Below, piece after piece: positions 1 through 9,500 of a stretch of DNA of 38,998 nucleotides. This stretch comes from an uncultured Bacteroidia bacterium (GTDB lineage: Bacteria; Bacteroidota; Bacteroidia; J057; CALLMJ01). The position numbers and the translations under genes are program-made. Under the pieces are notes generated by a model, which worked only from the letters and a program-made list of their open reading frames with translations, searched no databases and was not told the origin of the DNA. Location of the stretch: contig CALLNY010000092.1 in the NCBI GenBank assembly GCA_938005475.1, positions 1-38,998 on the forward strand. The letters run 5' to 3'. How positions within the stretch are numbered: the stretch's first letter is position 1; each line of letters starts with the position of its first letter.

Positions 1-1
1 A

Positions 2-256
2 CAAAGAGAATATATGAACAGCTTAAAGAGATACAATGATTTCAATAATATTTTAACTACATATCAACATGAAATAAGTCATGTTCAAGAGTTATTAGAG
101 GAAGAAAGGAAGCGAGCAGAGGAAGAAAGGAAGCGAGCAGATGATTCAAAACAAAGAATCATAGAATTAGCTAAATTCTTAAAAGAATTAAATTTACCTA
201 TCAAAGAGATAATAGAAAAGACAGGATTATCCGAGCAAGAAATACAAAATTTATAA
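2..256 (+). CDS. C-terminal part of a Rpn-family PD-(D/E)XK nuclease/transposase-like protein (5' end outside window)
   Basis: The reading frame is open to the first base of the window, so the ATG at 14 is probably internal and the gene starts upstream. What remains is the tail typical of the Rpn (recombination-promoting nuclease / PD-(D/E)XK 'transposase') family: a YMNSLKRYND-like segment, a charged heptad coil rich in EERKRAE, and a terminal helix pair ending in TGLSEQEIQNL, the usual C-terminal helix-turn-helix-like end. The nuclease core is not visible. The coil contains an exact 21-bp tandem duplication. Such genes are often multicopy and variable in Bacteroidota. The family call rests on the tail only. 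Confidence 0.7.
   Translation, partial: QREYMNSLKRYNDFNNILTTYQHEISHVQELLEEERKRAEEERKRADDSKQRIIELAKFLKELNLPIKEIIEKTGLSEQEIQNL
99..140 (+). repeat. Exact 2 x 21 bp in-frame tandem repeat
   Basis: Two identical, directly adjacent 21-bp units (99-119 and 120-140) each encode one coiled-coil heptad of the Rpn-like tail. The unit length keeps the frame and the heptad register. Identity at every base points to a recent duplication. Confidence 0.95.
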
Positions 257-295
257 TAAATTATTGAACACAATTAAGGACAGGTTTAATATTTA

Positions 296-326
296 TTGTT
301 ATTCCAAACAAAAAACTCTAATTTTG
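296..326 (+). promoter_or_regulatory. Bacteroidota-type promoter of hscA-rhomboid
   Basis: TAATTTTG at 319-326 matches the TAnnTTTG -7 element, and a TTG at 296-298 lies 20 nt upstream as a -33 element. The hscA ATG follows 13 nt after the -7 box, giving a very short leader without a Shine-Dalgarno sequence. Confidence 0.75.
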
Positions 327-339
327 CGTTTATTTTTAC

Positions 340-2217
340 ATGGCAAAAATTAGTATAGACATTATCAGCGGCGATTTGACCCCTGAGAAGGTATATTTTG
401 GTATTGATTTAGGTACAACTAACTCGCTGATAGCTTATGTTAAAGATGGTAAACCTCATTGCATCGCTGATTTTGGCAAGGAGGTTATTGTTCCTTCTAT
501 TATTCACTTTGATAAATCAGGAGCTATTCAAGTAGGAGATGAAGCTAAGACTTTTCTTCTCACTGACCCCCAAAATACCATATTCTCTGTAAAAAGATTA
601 TTGGGTAAATCCTATAAAGATATTCAAAACGATTTATCCCATTTTAGTTACAAAATTATTGATAATGGTGAAAATGAACTTGTTAAGATACAAATTGGTG
701 AACGTTTCTATAGTCCCATTGAGTTATCAGCTTTAATTTTGAAAGAACTAAAAAAGCGCGCAGAACATCGTTTAAAAGTTCCAGTACAAGACGTTGTAAT
801 AACGGTCCCAGCTTATTTTAATGATTCTCAACGTCAAGCAACAAAAGATGCTGGTAAATTAGCAGGCCTCAATGTTTTAAGAATTATTTCCGAACCCACT
901 GCCGCCGCAATTGCTTATGGTTTAGGACTTAATAATCAACATGAAAAACAAAATATCGTTGTGTATGACCTAGGCGGTGGAACGTTTGATATTACTGTTT
1001 TAACTTTGGAAGAGGGAGTCTTTGATATTTTAGCAACTAATGGTGATACCTATCTCGGCGGCGATGATATGGATATTGCTATCGTAAAATTTTGGTTACA
1101 ACAACATCAAATCCCTGAAAATTACTTAAATCAAAATAAGCCCTTCGCTCAACAAATTAGGCTTTTAGCAGAAAAAGCAAAAAAACATCTTACAAACCAT
1201 CCTAATTTTGAAGATAGTATTCATTTTAACCATCAAAATATAAAGTTAACTTTAGAATTATCTACTTTTAACAATCTTATTCAATCAATAGTTGAAAGAA
1301 CGTTAAATTGTTGTAAAGCCGCATTAAAAGATTCGGGTCTATCATATAAAGACATAGACAAAGTGATTTTAGTGGGGGGTAGTACTCGGGTGCCCTTAGT
1401 TAAACAGAAAATTGAAGAATTCTTTGGAATTAAGCCGCTAGATAACATAGACCCTGACCAAATTGTAGCATTGGGAGCAGCATTACAAGCGGATGCTTTT
1501 TTAGGTAAATCTGAAGTCTATTTAGCGGATATCACACCTTTATCATTAGGAATTGAAACCGTAGGCGGATTGATGGATGTCATTATTCCAAGAAATACTA
1601 AAATTCCCACACGTGCAGGACGTCTATATACTACCTCCATAGACGGACAAGTAAACTTAAAAATTGCTGTTTATCAAGGAGAAAGAGAGCTTGTCAAAGA
1701 AAATAGGAAACTTGGTGAATTTATTTTAAAAGGGATTCCCGCTATGCCTGCTGGTTTACCTAAAATTGATATTCAATTTTTTATAGATTCAGACGGTATC
1801 CTAAAAGTTACTGCGAAAGAGTTAAGAAGTGGTGTAGAACAAACCATTGAGATCCAACCTTCTTTCGGCCTTACGGATGAAGAAGTAGAAAAAAGATTAT
1901 TAGATTCCATTCAACATGCCCAAGAAGATATTGAAACTCGTTTGCTATTGGAAGTAAAGGAAGAAGCCAAACAAATATTATATACTACTGATAAATTTTT
2001 ACGTAACTACTCACAATTTTTAACAAGTGAAGAAATATCAGGAACACAAAAATTGATACATCATTTATCAGAAGTTGTAAATACCGAACAGAAAGATGTA
2101 ATTCAAAAAGCAATTGAAGCACTCAATAATTTTAGTAAACCATTTGCCCAACGTGTAATGGATGCCGCAATACATCAAGCTCTTACAGGTAAAAATATTC
2201 AAGAAGATTTTAGATAA
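340..2217 (+). CDS. hscA: Fe-S protein assembly chaperone HscA (Hsp70 family)
   Basis: This is a 625-residue Hsp70. The ATPase domain shows GIDLGTTNS (21-29), the phosphate loop DLGGGTFD (210-217) and GGSTR (346-350); the beta-sandwich substrate domain starts with ITPLSLGIE (about 398) and a helical lid follows. The N-terminal extension of about 18 residues before the first ATPase strand, and the length, are typical of Bacteroidota HscA, which releases Fe-S clusters from the scaffold IscU with the J-protein HscB. The interdomain linker reads EVYLADI where LLLDV is usual. The stop overlaps the next ATG by one base (TAATG), so the rhomboid gene is co-transcribed. A candidate hscB is in this window at 18726-19175. 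A generic DnaK is less likely because the long acidic C-terminal tail is missing. Confidence 0.88.
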   Translation: MAKISIDIISGDLTPEKVYFGIDLGTTNSLIAYVKDGKPHCIADFGKEVIVPSIIHFDKSGAIQVGDEAKTFLLTDPQNTIFSVKRLLGKSYKDIQNDLSHFSYKIIDNGENELVKIQIGERFYSPIELSALILKELKKRAEHRLKVPVQDVVITVPAYFNDSQRQATKDAGKLAGLNVLRIISEPTAAAIAYGLGLNNQHEKQNIVVYDLGGGTFDITVLTLEEGVFDILATNGDTYLGGDDMDIAIVKFWLQQHQIPENYLNQNKPFAQQIRLLAEKAKKHLTNHPNFEDSIHFNHQNIKLTLELSTFNNLIQSIVERTLNCCKAALKDSGLSYKDIDKVILVGGSTRVPLVKQKIEEFFGIKPLDNIDPDQIVALGAALQADAFLGKSEVYLADITPLSLGIETVGGLMDVIIPRNTKIPTRAGRLYTTSIDGQVNLKIAVYQGERELVKENRKLGEFILKGIPAMPAGLPKIDIQFFIDSDGILKVTAKELRSGVEQTIEIQPSFGLTDEEVEKRLLDSIQHAQEDIETRLLLEVKEEAKQILYTTDKFLRNYSQFLTSEEISGTQKLIHHLSEVVNTEQKDVIQKAIEALNNFSKPFAQRVMDAAIHQALTGKNIQEDFR

Positions 2218-2834
2218 TGCATATACTCATTACGAAAATTGTATTAAACATACTTATAATCAATGGATTAGTTTTTTTAGCTACTACCTTACACGAAAAT
2301 TTGCTTCAATATTTCTTACTTTTTAAAACCGATTTATTCAATATCAGACAAAGTTTAGGATTGGGCGCCTTCGGACCAGAATATTTTGAGCCTATTCAAT
2401 TAATTACCTATTTTTTTTCACATGCCAATTTTCTGCATTTACTCTTCAACTCTTTCGCTTTAATGAGTATTGGCTCTATGGTGGAAATTGCTATGGGCTA
2501 CCGAAGATTTCTGCAATTTTATTTGTTTGTAGGCGTTTTAGGTGGCATAATTATTACTTTTTTAGACCCCTCCCCGAACCCTGTTCTTGGCGCATCTGTT
2601 CCTATCTCGGGCGTTTTAGTAGGATTTGGTTATTATTACCCTGATAAAAAACTAATTATTTTTCCTATTCCAATTCCTATCAAATCAAGAACTATCGTTT
2701 TAGGATTTATTGGAATTAGTCTTTTAATGGTACTAATCAATGAACAATCAGGTATTTCGCATTTTGGGCATTTAGTCGGTGCTTTGTTAGGTTTAGCTTA
2801 TTTTGCTACAAAACCCAAACGTCATATATTCTAA
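2217..2834 (+). CDS. Rhomboid-family intramembrane serine protease
   Basis: This 205-residue protein has about six hydrophobic segments. It carries the rhomboid signature: HxxxNFLHLLFN in TM2 (His74, Asn78), the nucleophile region LGASVPISG (Ser127) in TM4 and SHFGHLVGALLG (catalytic His185) in TM6. The residue after the nucleophile is Val, whereas the family motif is GxSG with Gly; the rest of the segment aligns, so activity is plausible but not certain. Translation is probably coupled to hscA through the TAATG overlap. No functional link to Fe-S assembly is evident. The 3' end overlaps the convergent dapF stop by 4 nt. Confidence 0.88.
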   Translation: MHILITKIVLNILIINGLVFLATTLHENLLQYFLLFKTDLFNIRQSLGLGAFGPEYFEPIQLITYFFSHANFLHLLFNSFALMSIGSMVEIAMGYRRFLQFYLFVGVLGGIIITFLDPSPNPVLGASVPISGVLVGFGYYYPDKKLIIFPIPIPIKSRTIVLGFIGISLLMVLINEQSGISHFGHLVGALLGLAYFATKPKRHIF

Positions 2835-3598
2835 ATATTTACATAACCAGTAAAAACCTGCTTAACAGGACCCTCTAAAAAAATTTGTTCTGCTGAATAG
2901 ATAGTAACTTTTAGGTCTCCGCCCAATGTAGATACGAAAACCGTTCCTGTTTCTTGCTTTTGTTGTTTAAGATAGCAAATTGCAGAAGCTGTGACCCCTG
3001 TACCACAACTTAATGTTTCTTCCTCAACCCCTCTTTCGTAGGTTCTAACAAATATTCCTTCTTGTATTTTACTCACAAAATCTACATTCGTTCCATTCGG
3101 TTGGTAACGTTCAAAATTTCTTATCTCTTTTCCTTTTTCATTGACAGGATAGTTCCATACATCCTCCACAAAAACCACATGATGCGGGGAACCGGTATCT
3201 AAAAAAAACTCATGGTCGTTCAATGGTTTAAAATTTTGATAAGGGTTCATGAGAACTCTTACCGCATTATTTAGTATTTCCGCTTGATGGATACCATCAT
3301 AAGCAATAAAAGATATTTTATTAGAACTAATTGCACCGATTTCTTTGGCAAAGAAGCAAACCGCACGTGAACCATTTCCACAAAAAGAACCTAAATTTCC
3401 ATCAGCATTATAATAAACCATTTCAAAATCAGCTTGTTTGTGATTTTGAATCAAGATGAGACCATCTGCACCGATACCCAATCGTCTTTGACATAAGTGG
3501 TAAACCTGTTTGGGCGAAAGCGTTAAGAATAAATTCCGATTATCAATCAAAATAAAATCGTTCCCAGTTGCTTGATATTTTGAGAAGGGAATCGTCAT
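2831..3598 (-). CDS. dapF: Diaminopimelate epimerase
   Basis: This 255-residue enzyme interconverts LL- and meso-diaminopimelate for peptidoglycan and lysine synthesis. The PLP-independent active-site cysteine pair is present: Cys73 in GSFCGNGSRA and Cys198 in LSCGTGVTAS. The N-terminal KYQATGNDF and NADGNLG motifs are canonical. It is slightly shorter than the E. coli enzyme. Its ATG overlaps the kdsA stop (ATGA), making it the last gene of a hydrolase-kdsA-dapF operon, all for envelope precursors if the hydrolase is also related. Confidence 0.96.
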   Translation of the reverse strand: MTIPFSKYQATGNDFILIDNRNLFLTLSPKQVYHLCQRRLGIGADGLILIQNHKQADFEMVYYNADGNLGSFCGNGSRAVCFFAKEIGAISSNKISFIAYDGIHQAEILNNAVRVLMNPYQNFKPLNDHEFFLDTGSPHHVVFVEDVWNYPVNEKGKEIRNFERYQPNGTNVDFVSKIQEGIFVRTYERGVEEETLSCGTGVTASAICYLKQQKQETGTVFVSTLGGDLKVTIYSAEQIFLEGPVKQVFTGYVNI

Positions 3599-4449
3599 AT
3601 ATTAAAAGTTTCTAAATAAGCGTTACGCATGATTACTAATTTTTTGAGGAGATACTCTACCTGGTCTAGGGGGAGCATGTTGGCACCGTCGGATTTTGCT
3701 TCGCTTGGATTAGGGTGGGTTTCTAGAAAGATACCATTCACTCCAACTGCTATACCAGCTTTTGCTATGAGTTCTATTAACTGTGGACGTCCCCCAGTGA
3801 CTCCTGTTGTTTGATTAGGCTGTTGTAAAGAATGAGTAATATCTAATACTACAGGACAACCCGTTTCTTGCATCCACGCTATATTACGATAATCAACGAT
3901 TAAATCATTGTAACCGAACATAGTACCTCTTTCTGTCAATAAAACTTTTAGATTGCCACTATCACGTACTTTTTGTACCGCATATTCCATGGTTTTCGCA
4001 GAAACAAATTGTCCTTTTTTTATATTTACAATTTTTTGAGTTTTTGCAGCCGCTACTAATAAATCAGTTTGACGACATAAAAAAGCTGGTATCTGCAACA
4101 CATCTACAAACTGAGCAGCCATTTCACATTCGTGACTCTCATGTACATCAGTTAGTATGGGCAAGTGAAATTGTTCTTTTACTTTTTTTAAGATATTCAA
4201 GGCTTTTTCATCTCCAATTCCCTGAAAAGAATCTAATTTCGTGCGATTAGCTTTTCGGTACGAACTTTTATATATCAAGGGAATTTTTAACAATTGGCAA
4301 ATACTTAATAATTTCTCGGCAACGGTAAAACAAACTTCCTCACTTTCTACGGCGCAGGGTCCAGCTATTAAAAAAAATTGATTTTGATTTTTGATAATTT
4401 CTGGTAACCAATTGGGAACCAATGCATTTAATGCAACTATATTACTCAT
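3595..4449 (-). CDS. kdsA: 3-deoxy-8-phosphooctulonate (Kdo-8-P) synthase, metal-dependent type
   Basis: This 284-residue enzyme condenses phosphoenolpyruvate with arabinose 5-phosphate, the first committed step to Kdo of lipopolysaccharide. Recognisable segments are AGPCAVES (29-36), KANRTKLDSFQG, LTDVHE and the C-terminal SDGANMLPL. Cys32 in AGPC, His206 in DITHS, Glu243 in FLETHP and Asp254 in KSDG match the metal ligands of class II (Aquifex-type) KdsA; the metal-free E. coli type has Asn at the Cys position. It lies 1 nt after the hydrolase stop and overlaps dapF by 4 nt. Confidence 0.96.
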   Translation of the reverse strand: MSNIVALNALVPNWLPEIIKNQNQFFLIAGPCAVESEEVCFTVAEKLLSICQLLKIPLIYKSSYRKANRTKLDSFQGIGDEKALNILKKVKEQFHLPILTDVHESHECEMAAQFVDVLQIPAFLCRQTDLLVAAAKTQKIVNIKKGQFVSAKTMEYAVQKVRDSGNLKVLLTERGTMFGYNDLIVDYRNIAWMQETGCPVVLDITHSLQQPNQTTGVTGGRPQLIELIAKAGIAVGVNGIFLETHPNPSEAKSDGANMLPLDQVEYLLKKLVIMRNAYLETFNI

Positions 4450-4450
4450 T

Positions 4451-5215
4451 TTATTTATTTTTATTTGTTTGCAAGAAAATTTCTGTTAATAAGTTAAAGC
4501 GTTCAGGTTGTTCCATCATAGCGGCATGACCACATCGGTCTATGAAGGCGAGTTGTGAATTTTTGATATTTCGGTGAAATTCATGGGCAACGGGAACTGG
4601 TGTGATGTTATCATTTAACCCCCAAATAAGCAACGTAGGCACTTCAATTTCTTTTAAACGATGAGCTAGATTTTGCCTTTGTGCGCTTCTCGCTATCTTA
4701 ATGATTCGCAAAGCTTTGTTATTATCATTCACTATATCAAATACTTCGTTCACTAACTCTTGCGTTGCGGTTTGTGGGCTATAAAATGTGTATTCTACAC
4801 GTTCTCGTATAAACTCTATACTGGAACGTCTTGGAAATGATTGCCCCATACCAGCTTCAAATAAACCAGAACTTCCTGTTAATATCATTTTGCTGGTTTT
4901 ATGAGGATAATTTAAGGTATAATACAGAGCTATATGCCCACCAAGCGAATTCCCAATTAAATGTACTTTTTCATATTTCTTGAACTCAATGAAATCCCTT
5001 ATAAACAGGGTCAAGCCTTCAATACTTGGCTCAACAGAGGACATAGTGTAAATTGGCATTAAAGGAATAACTACTGTAAAATAATTCCTAAAATACTTTA
5101 GGACAGGTGTCCAATTACTTAAGGCACCGAAAAGCCCATGTAACAAAATCATAGGTTCTCCTGAACCTTCTTCTACATAATCAAAACCCGATTCCTTGAC
5201 TAATCTGTATTCCAT
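4451..5215 (-). CDS. Alpha/beta-hydrolase
   Basis: This 254-residue single-domain alpha/beta-hydrolase has the oxyanion-hole motif LLHGLFG, the nucleophile elbow GNSLGG (Ser90), the acid in WGLNDNITP (Asp202) and the catalytic His in RCGHAAMMEQPE (His230). There is no signal peptide, so it is cytoplasmic. The substrate cannot be read from the sequence. It is first in the operon with kdsA and dapF, with a -7 element 12 nt upstream of the ATG. A role in envelope metabolism is a guess from context only. Confidence 0.85.
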   Translation of the reverse strand: MEYRLVKESGFDYVEEGSGEPMILLHGLFGALSNWTPVLKYFRNYFTVVIPLMPIYTMSSVEPSIEGLTLFIRDFIEFKKYEKVHLIGNSLGGHIALYYTLNYPHKTSKMILTGSSGLFEAGMGQSFPRRSSIEFIRERVEYTFYSPQTATQELVNEVFDIVNDNNKALRIIKIARSAQRQNLAHRLKEIEVPTLLIWGLNDNITPVPVAHEFHRNIKNSQLAFIDRCGHAAMMEQPERFNLLTEIFLQTNKNK

Positions 5216-5227
5216 TAATTAATCACG

Positions 5228-5235
5228 CAAAATTA
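5228..5235 (-). promoter_or_regulatory. -7 element of the hydrolase-kdsA-dapF operon
   Basis: TAATTTTG on the minus strand lies 12 nt before the hydrolase ATG. No good -33 TTTG was found at the usual distance. Confidence 0.55.
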
Positions 5236-5400
5236 CATTTTTTATAACAATCCTTTTATTTCCTAATCTATAATTTTTTAACATCTCAATAATTCATTAT
5301 CCTTGATTAAGTAAACAAATAATATAATTGATTTTCAATGTTTTGTATCCAAAAATTACACGTTTTAAGTTGATAGCAGAATTATCCCTAAATTTACATT

Positions 5401-6213
5401 GTGGAAATTATACCTAATCAAGAATATCAAAAGATTAAGCAGAAAAGTGCAAGTATAACGATTACCTTTGGTTTACTCTTGTTAATTATTAGTTTTGTAT
5501 GGACATTTGTAGAAACGACTGATCCTCCTTTATTTGAAGTTTTATCGGAAGGTTCGGGGTCAGTAGATTTTGGAAATTGGGTGGAAGGTTCAGGAAATGT
5601 TAATAATTTTGAAGAACCCTCTCCTACACCGGGAGAAGGAAAGCCTAAATTATCACAAGAAACACAAACAGTTTCAGCGAATGAGCAACAAACATTAAGT
5701 AGCCAAGCAGAGGAAAATGAGGTTACTACTCCCCCTGTAAAAGAAAAAAAAGAAGTCAAAAAAGAAAAAATAAAATCAACACAGATTGATAAACCGAAAG
5801 AAATTGATAAACATAATAATAACGTAAGTAATACCACAACAAATAATAGCAATCAGAGCGTTGGTTCAAATCATGGAAACAGCAATCAAATAGGAAACAG
5901 AGGAAGGGATGATGTAAAAATTTTGGATAATGATGGGTTGTATACTTTTGGCTCTGGGGAAGAAGGATTACAAGGAAGAAAACCTATTAGTTTACCGAAA
6001 CCTGTTTACGAGGTGGAGGCGGAAGCCAAAATTACTTATGAGTTCACGATTGCTCCTGATGGCTCAGTAAAAAATGTCAAAGCCCTAACTTTAAGTTCTA
6101 ATGCAGATTTAAAAAATGCTGGTATCAAGGCCATTTACAAATGGAAGTTTGAGCCCATAGAAGAAAATAAAATTCAAAAAACAAAGGTAACTATCACTTT
6201 TAAATTGAGATAA
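5401..6213 (+). CDS. TonB-like energy transducer protein
   Basis: This 270-residue protein has a short cytoplasmic N-terminus, one membrane helix (about 17-37), a long hydrophilic Pro/Lys/Asn-rich linker (about 45-165) and a C-terminal TonB-like domain (about 195-270) with the pattern TIAPDGSVKNV...GIKAIYKWKFEP. That is the topology of TonB proteins that pass proton-motive energy to outer-membrane receptors. The only plausible start is GTG at 5401: an in-frame stop precedes it at 5389 and no in-frame ATG follows before the membrane helix. A weak -7-like TAAATTTA (5389-5396) directly before the start suggests a nearly leaderless mRNA. No exbBD genes are adjacent. Confidence 0.8.
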   Translation: MEIIPNQEYQKIKQKSASITITFGLLLLIISFVWTFVETTDPPLFEVLSEGSGSVDFGNWVEGSGNVNNFEEPSPTPGEGKPKLSQETQTVSANEQQTLSSQAEENEVTTPPVKEKKEVKKEKIKSTQIDKPKEIDKHNNNVSNTTTNNSNQSVGSNHGNSNQIGNRGRDDVKILDNDGLYTFGSGEEGLQGRKPISLPKPVYEVEAEAKITYEFTIAPDGSVKNVKALTLSSNADLKNAGIKAIYKWKFEPIEENKIQKTKVTITFKLR

Positions 6214-6243
6214 ATCTACTTAAAGCAAAATTACCTTGATTTA

Positions 6244-6573
6244 TTAAGCAAGGATAGAATCGATTTTAGATTTTAGAGCACTTTTAGGGGCGGCACCCAC
6301 TTGTTTGTCAATTACACTTCCCCCTTTAAAGAATAGCAGTGTAGGTATATTTCGGATGCCATATTCCATGGGAATTTCGGAATTGTTATCCACGTTCATT
6401 TTTCCAATCACAAATTTACCTTCATATTCTTTTGCTAGTTCCTCAATGATAGGAGCGACCATTAAGCAGGGTCCACACCATTCAGCCCAAAAATCTACTA
6501 GTACGGGTTTGTCAGATTTTAAGACTACATCTTCAAAATTTGTGTCAGTAATTTCAATTGAATAATTTCCCAT
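6244..6573 (-). CDS. trxA: Thioredoxin
   Basis: This 109-residue cytoplasmic disulfide reductase has the redox site WCGPC (Cys33, Cys36), the conserved cis-proline segment IPTLLFF and a full-length thioredoxin fold. The ATG is 8 nt downstream of the dnaE stop with no separate promoter seen, so it is probably transcribed with dnaE. Confidence 0.96.
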   Translation of the reverse strand: MGNYSIEITDTNFEDVVLKSDKPVLVDFWAEWCGPCLMVAPIIEELAKEYEGKFVIGKMNVDNNSEIPMEYGIRNIPTLLFFKGGSVIDKQVGAAPKSALKSKIDSILA

Positions 6574-6581
6574 TATTATTT

Positions 6582-9500
6582 TTATTTTAGTCTAAACGAA
6601 AATTGATATTGTTCAAGTTCCATGAGTAAAGAATTATCTATGTGGATGTTCGTATTTTTACTGGTAACTAATAATTCTACTCCGGTATTAGAACGTACTG
6701 CAAATTTAATAGGATTTTTTCCTTTATGACATAAAAAAATTTGTTGTAATTGTTTAATATTTTGATTATCAATCGATAAATTATCTAGTTCAATAATAAT
6801 TTCTTTGACTTGTGCGAGTAAATCTTCTAAAAGTTTGATTTCTTTGATACGAACTTCATAAATATCATGGTTTTTATAGTTTGGTATATATGATCCTGAG
6901 ATGAGTAGCATGCTATCTAATTCAAAGAAATGCTTAAACTTTAATAAATCTTCACCGAAAAGTGTTATTTCAATAGAAGCATGCAAATCCTCGAGAGTTA
7001 CTTTTGCCCATTTGTTACCATTTTTAGATATTTTTTCTTGAAAATCGGTTACTATGCCAGCGAATTTAACTTCTTTATTTTTAAAATTTTCTAAATCTAG
7101 AATGGAGCAGTTCGTGAAAGTTTTAATTTCATGTTTATATTTATCGAGGGGATGTCCTGTTAAATAAAATCCGAGAAAGTCTCTTTCATGTTTCAATTGT
7201 TGTAATATAGACCATGGTTCGGTTTTTGGGGGAGCAGGTTTTTCTATGATGTGGTTCATAAGCGAATCTCCAAATAAAGAAGCTGAAACAGAATGATTTT
7301 GATTTTGTCGGTAACGTGAACCGAAAGTTATAAGTTTTTCCATGAAAGTTTCGTCATTTTCTTTTTCTTTAACGAAGTATTGGGAGCGGGAAAAATGTTT
7401 ATCAAAATCGAGTGCACCACTATAAATTAAACATTCAAAGGTTTTTTTATTAAGGGTTTTAGGGTCTAAACGGGTAACAAAATCGTAGATATCTTTAAAA
7501 GGACCATTATCATTTCTTTCGTTGATAATGGCTTGTGCACTGCTCTCACCAAGTCCTTTAATAGCATTTAAACCAAAGCGTATTTGTTTATATTTGTTTA
7601 CGGAAAAAAGCATTTCTGATTCGTTGACACAAGGGGGTAGTACTTCAATTTTCATTCTTCTGCATTCTTCAATGAAGAAGGTTATATCTTTAATGTCGTT
7701 AATATGATGGGAAAGTACGGCTGCCATGTATTCATGGGGGAAGTGAGCTTTTAGGTAAGCAGTTTGATAGGCTAAGACGGAGTAAGCGGCGGCATGAGAT
7801 TTGTTAAAACCATATTCAGCAAATTTAGCCATGGTATCAAAAATTTTTTCAGCAGTTTTCTTTTCTATACCTTGTTGAATTGCTCCCTCTACAAATTTTG
7901 AGCGTTCGGCTTCCATGACCTCTTTTTTCTTTTTTCCCATGGCTCTACGCAGTAAATCCGCACCACCAAGACTATAGCCTGCAATCGCTTGTGCAATCTG
8001 CATAACCTGTTCTTGGTAGACCATAATTCCATAAGTATTTTTGAGTATAGGTTCTAATTTAGGGTGTTCATATTCAATGGGTTGTCTTCCATGTTTACGG
8101 TCTATGAAGGTAGGGATATTGTCCATGGGTCCTGGGCGGTATAAAGCATTCATGGCAATCAAATCCTCAATATTAGTAGGTTTGAGCTGTCTTAAATATT
8201 TTTGCATTCCTTCTGATTCAAACTGAAAGGTAGCAACGGTTTCACCTTTTTGGTACAATTCAAAGGTTTTAGGGTCATCTAAAGGAACTTTTTGAGGATT
8301 GATATCCAAATCTTGAGTTTGTTTGATGATTTTACAACAGGTTTTCATGATAGACAAAGTTTTTAGTCCGAGGAAATCCATTTTCAGGAGCCCCACTTTT
8401 TCGGCGAAAGGTCCATCGTACTGCGTGGTAACTACTTTATCTTTATTGACAGCAAGGGGGACATAATTATAGAGTTCACCGGGTGCAATAATAACTCCTG
8501 CGGCATGTACGCCTGTATGTCGGGTAGTACCTTCAAGGGTCATAGCGTATTTGAAAAGTTTTTGGATTTTTTCACTTCCATTATTTTTTAGTTCGAGTAA
8601 TTTTTGATAATTATCCGGGTTCTCTTCTTTGGAGAATGCTTTTTTGAAAGTGATATTAGGTTTATCAGGAATCCATTTTGCGATTTTATTGATTTCATCA
8701 AGAGGGATTTTGAGGGTTCTACCAACATCACGTAGAGCGGTTTTGGCTCCCATTGTACCATAAGTAATGATTTGGCATACAGAATTTCTTCCATATTCTT
8801 CTACTACATAATCAATCACTGCTTGCCTACCTTCGTCGTCAAAATCAATATCGATATCGGGTGGGGAAATTCTTTCTGGGTTCAGAAAACGTTCAAAGAG
8901 TAAGGCATACTGCATAGGATCAATATCAATAATACCGATGCAATAAGCAACAACCGAACCTGCGGCAGAGCCTCTTCCCGGTCCTACAAGCACTCCACGT
9001 TTTCGGGCTTCTGTAGTAAATCCTTGAACAATCAAAAAATAACCTTCAAAGCCCATCTTTTCTATGATTTTTAACTCATGTTCAATTCGTTCGGTTATTT
9101 CTGGGGTAATAGTAGGATAACGAACTTTCGCTCCCTCCCAGGTTAGATGCCTTAAATACTCCATCATGGATTGAAAACCTGATGGAACTTTGTAAATAGG
9201 GAGTAATAAATTCGAATTTAAGTTTAAATTGAAGTTTACGGTCTCTGCGACAGCAATAGTATTTTCTACCGCTTCTGGAATATCTTGAAAGATATCTAGC
9301 ATTTCTTCGGCAGTTTTAAAATAAAACCTGGGATTGAGTTCGTTATTATCGTCCGTAAAACGAAAACGATTTTTTTCATTATAGTCAGAGCCCGTTTGTA
9401 AGGCTAAAAGCAAATCGTGAGCATCAGCATCTTCTTTATTAACATAATGCGAATCGTTGGTTGCAATGATTTTTACGTTATATTTTTTTGCCCATTGGAT

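Noticed and set aside
5427-5852. 141-codon open frame antisense to the TonB-like gene
   Set aside because: It mirrors the low-complexity Lys/Glu/Asn/Thr linker; no start context, no domain, and the plus-strand gene has a clear TonB-like C-terminus.
6229-6253. CCTTG...CAAGG inverted repeat between the TonB-like gene and trxA
   Set aside because: Only 5 bp with a 10-nt loop, one arm in trxA coding sequence, and no T-run.
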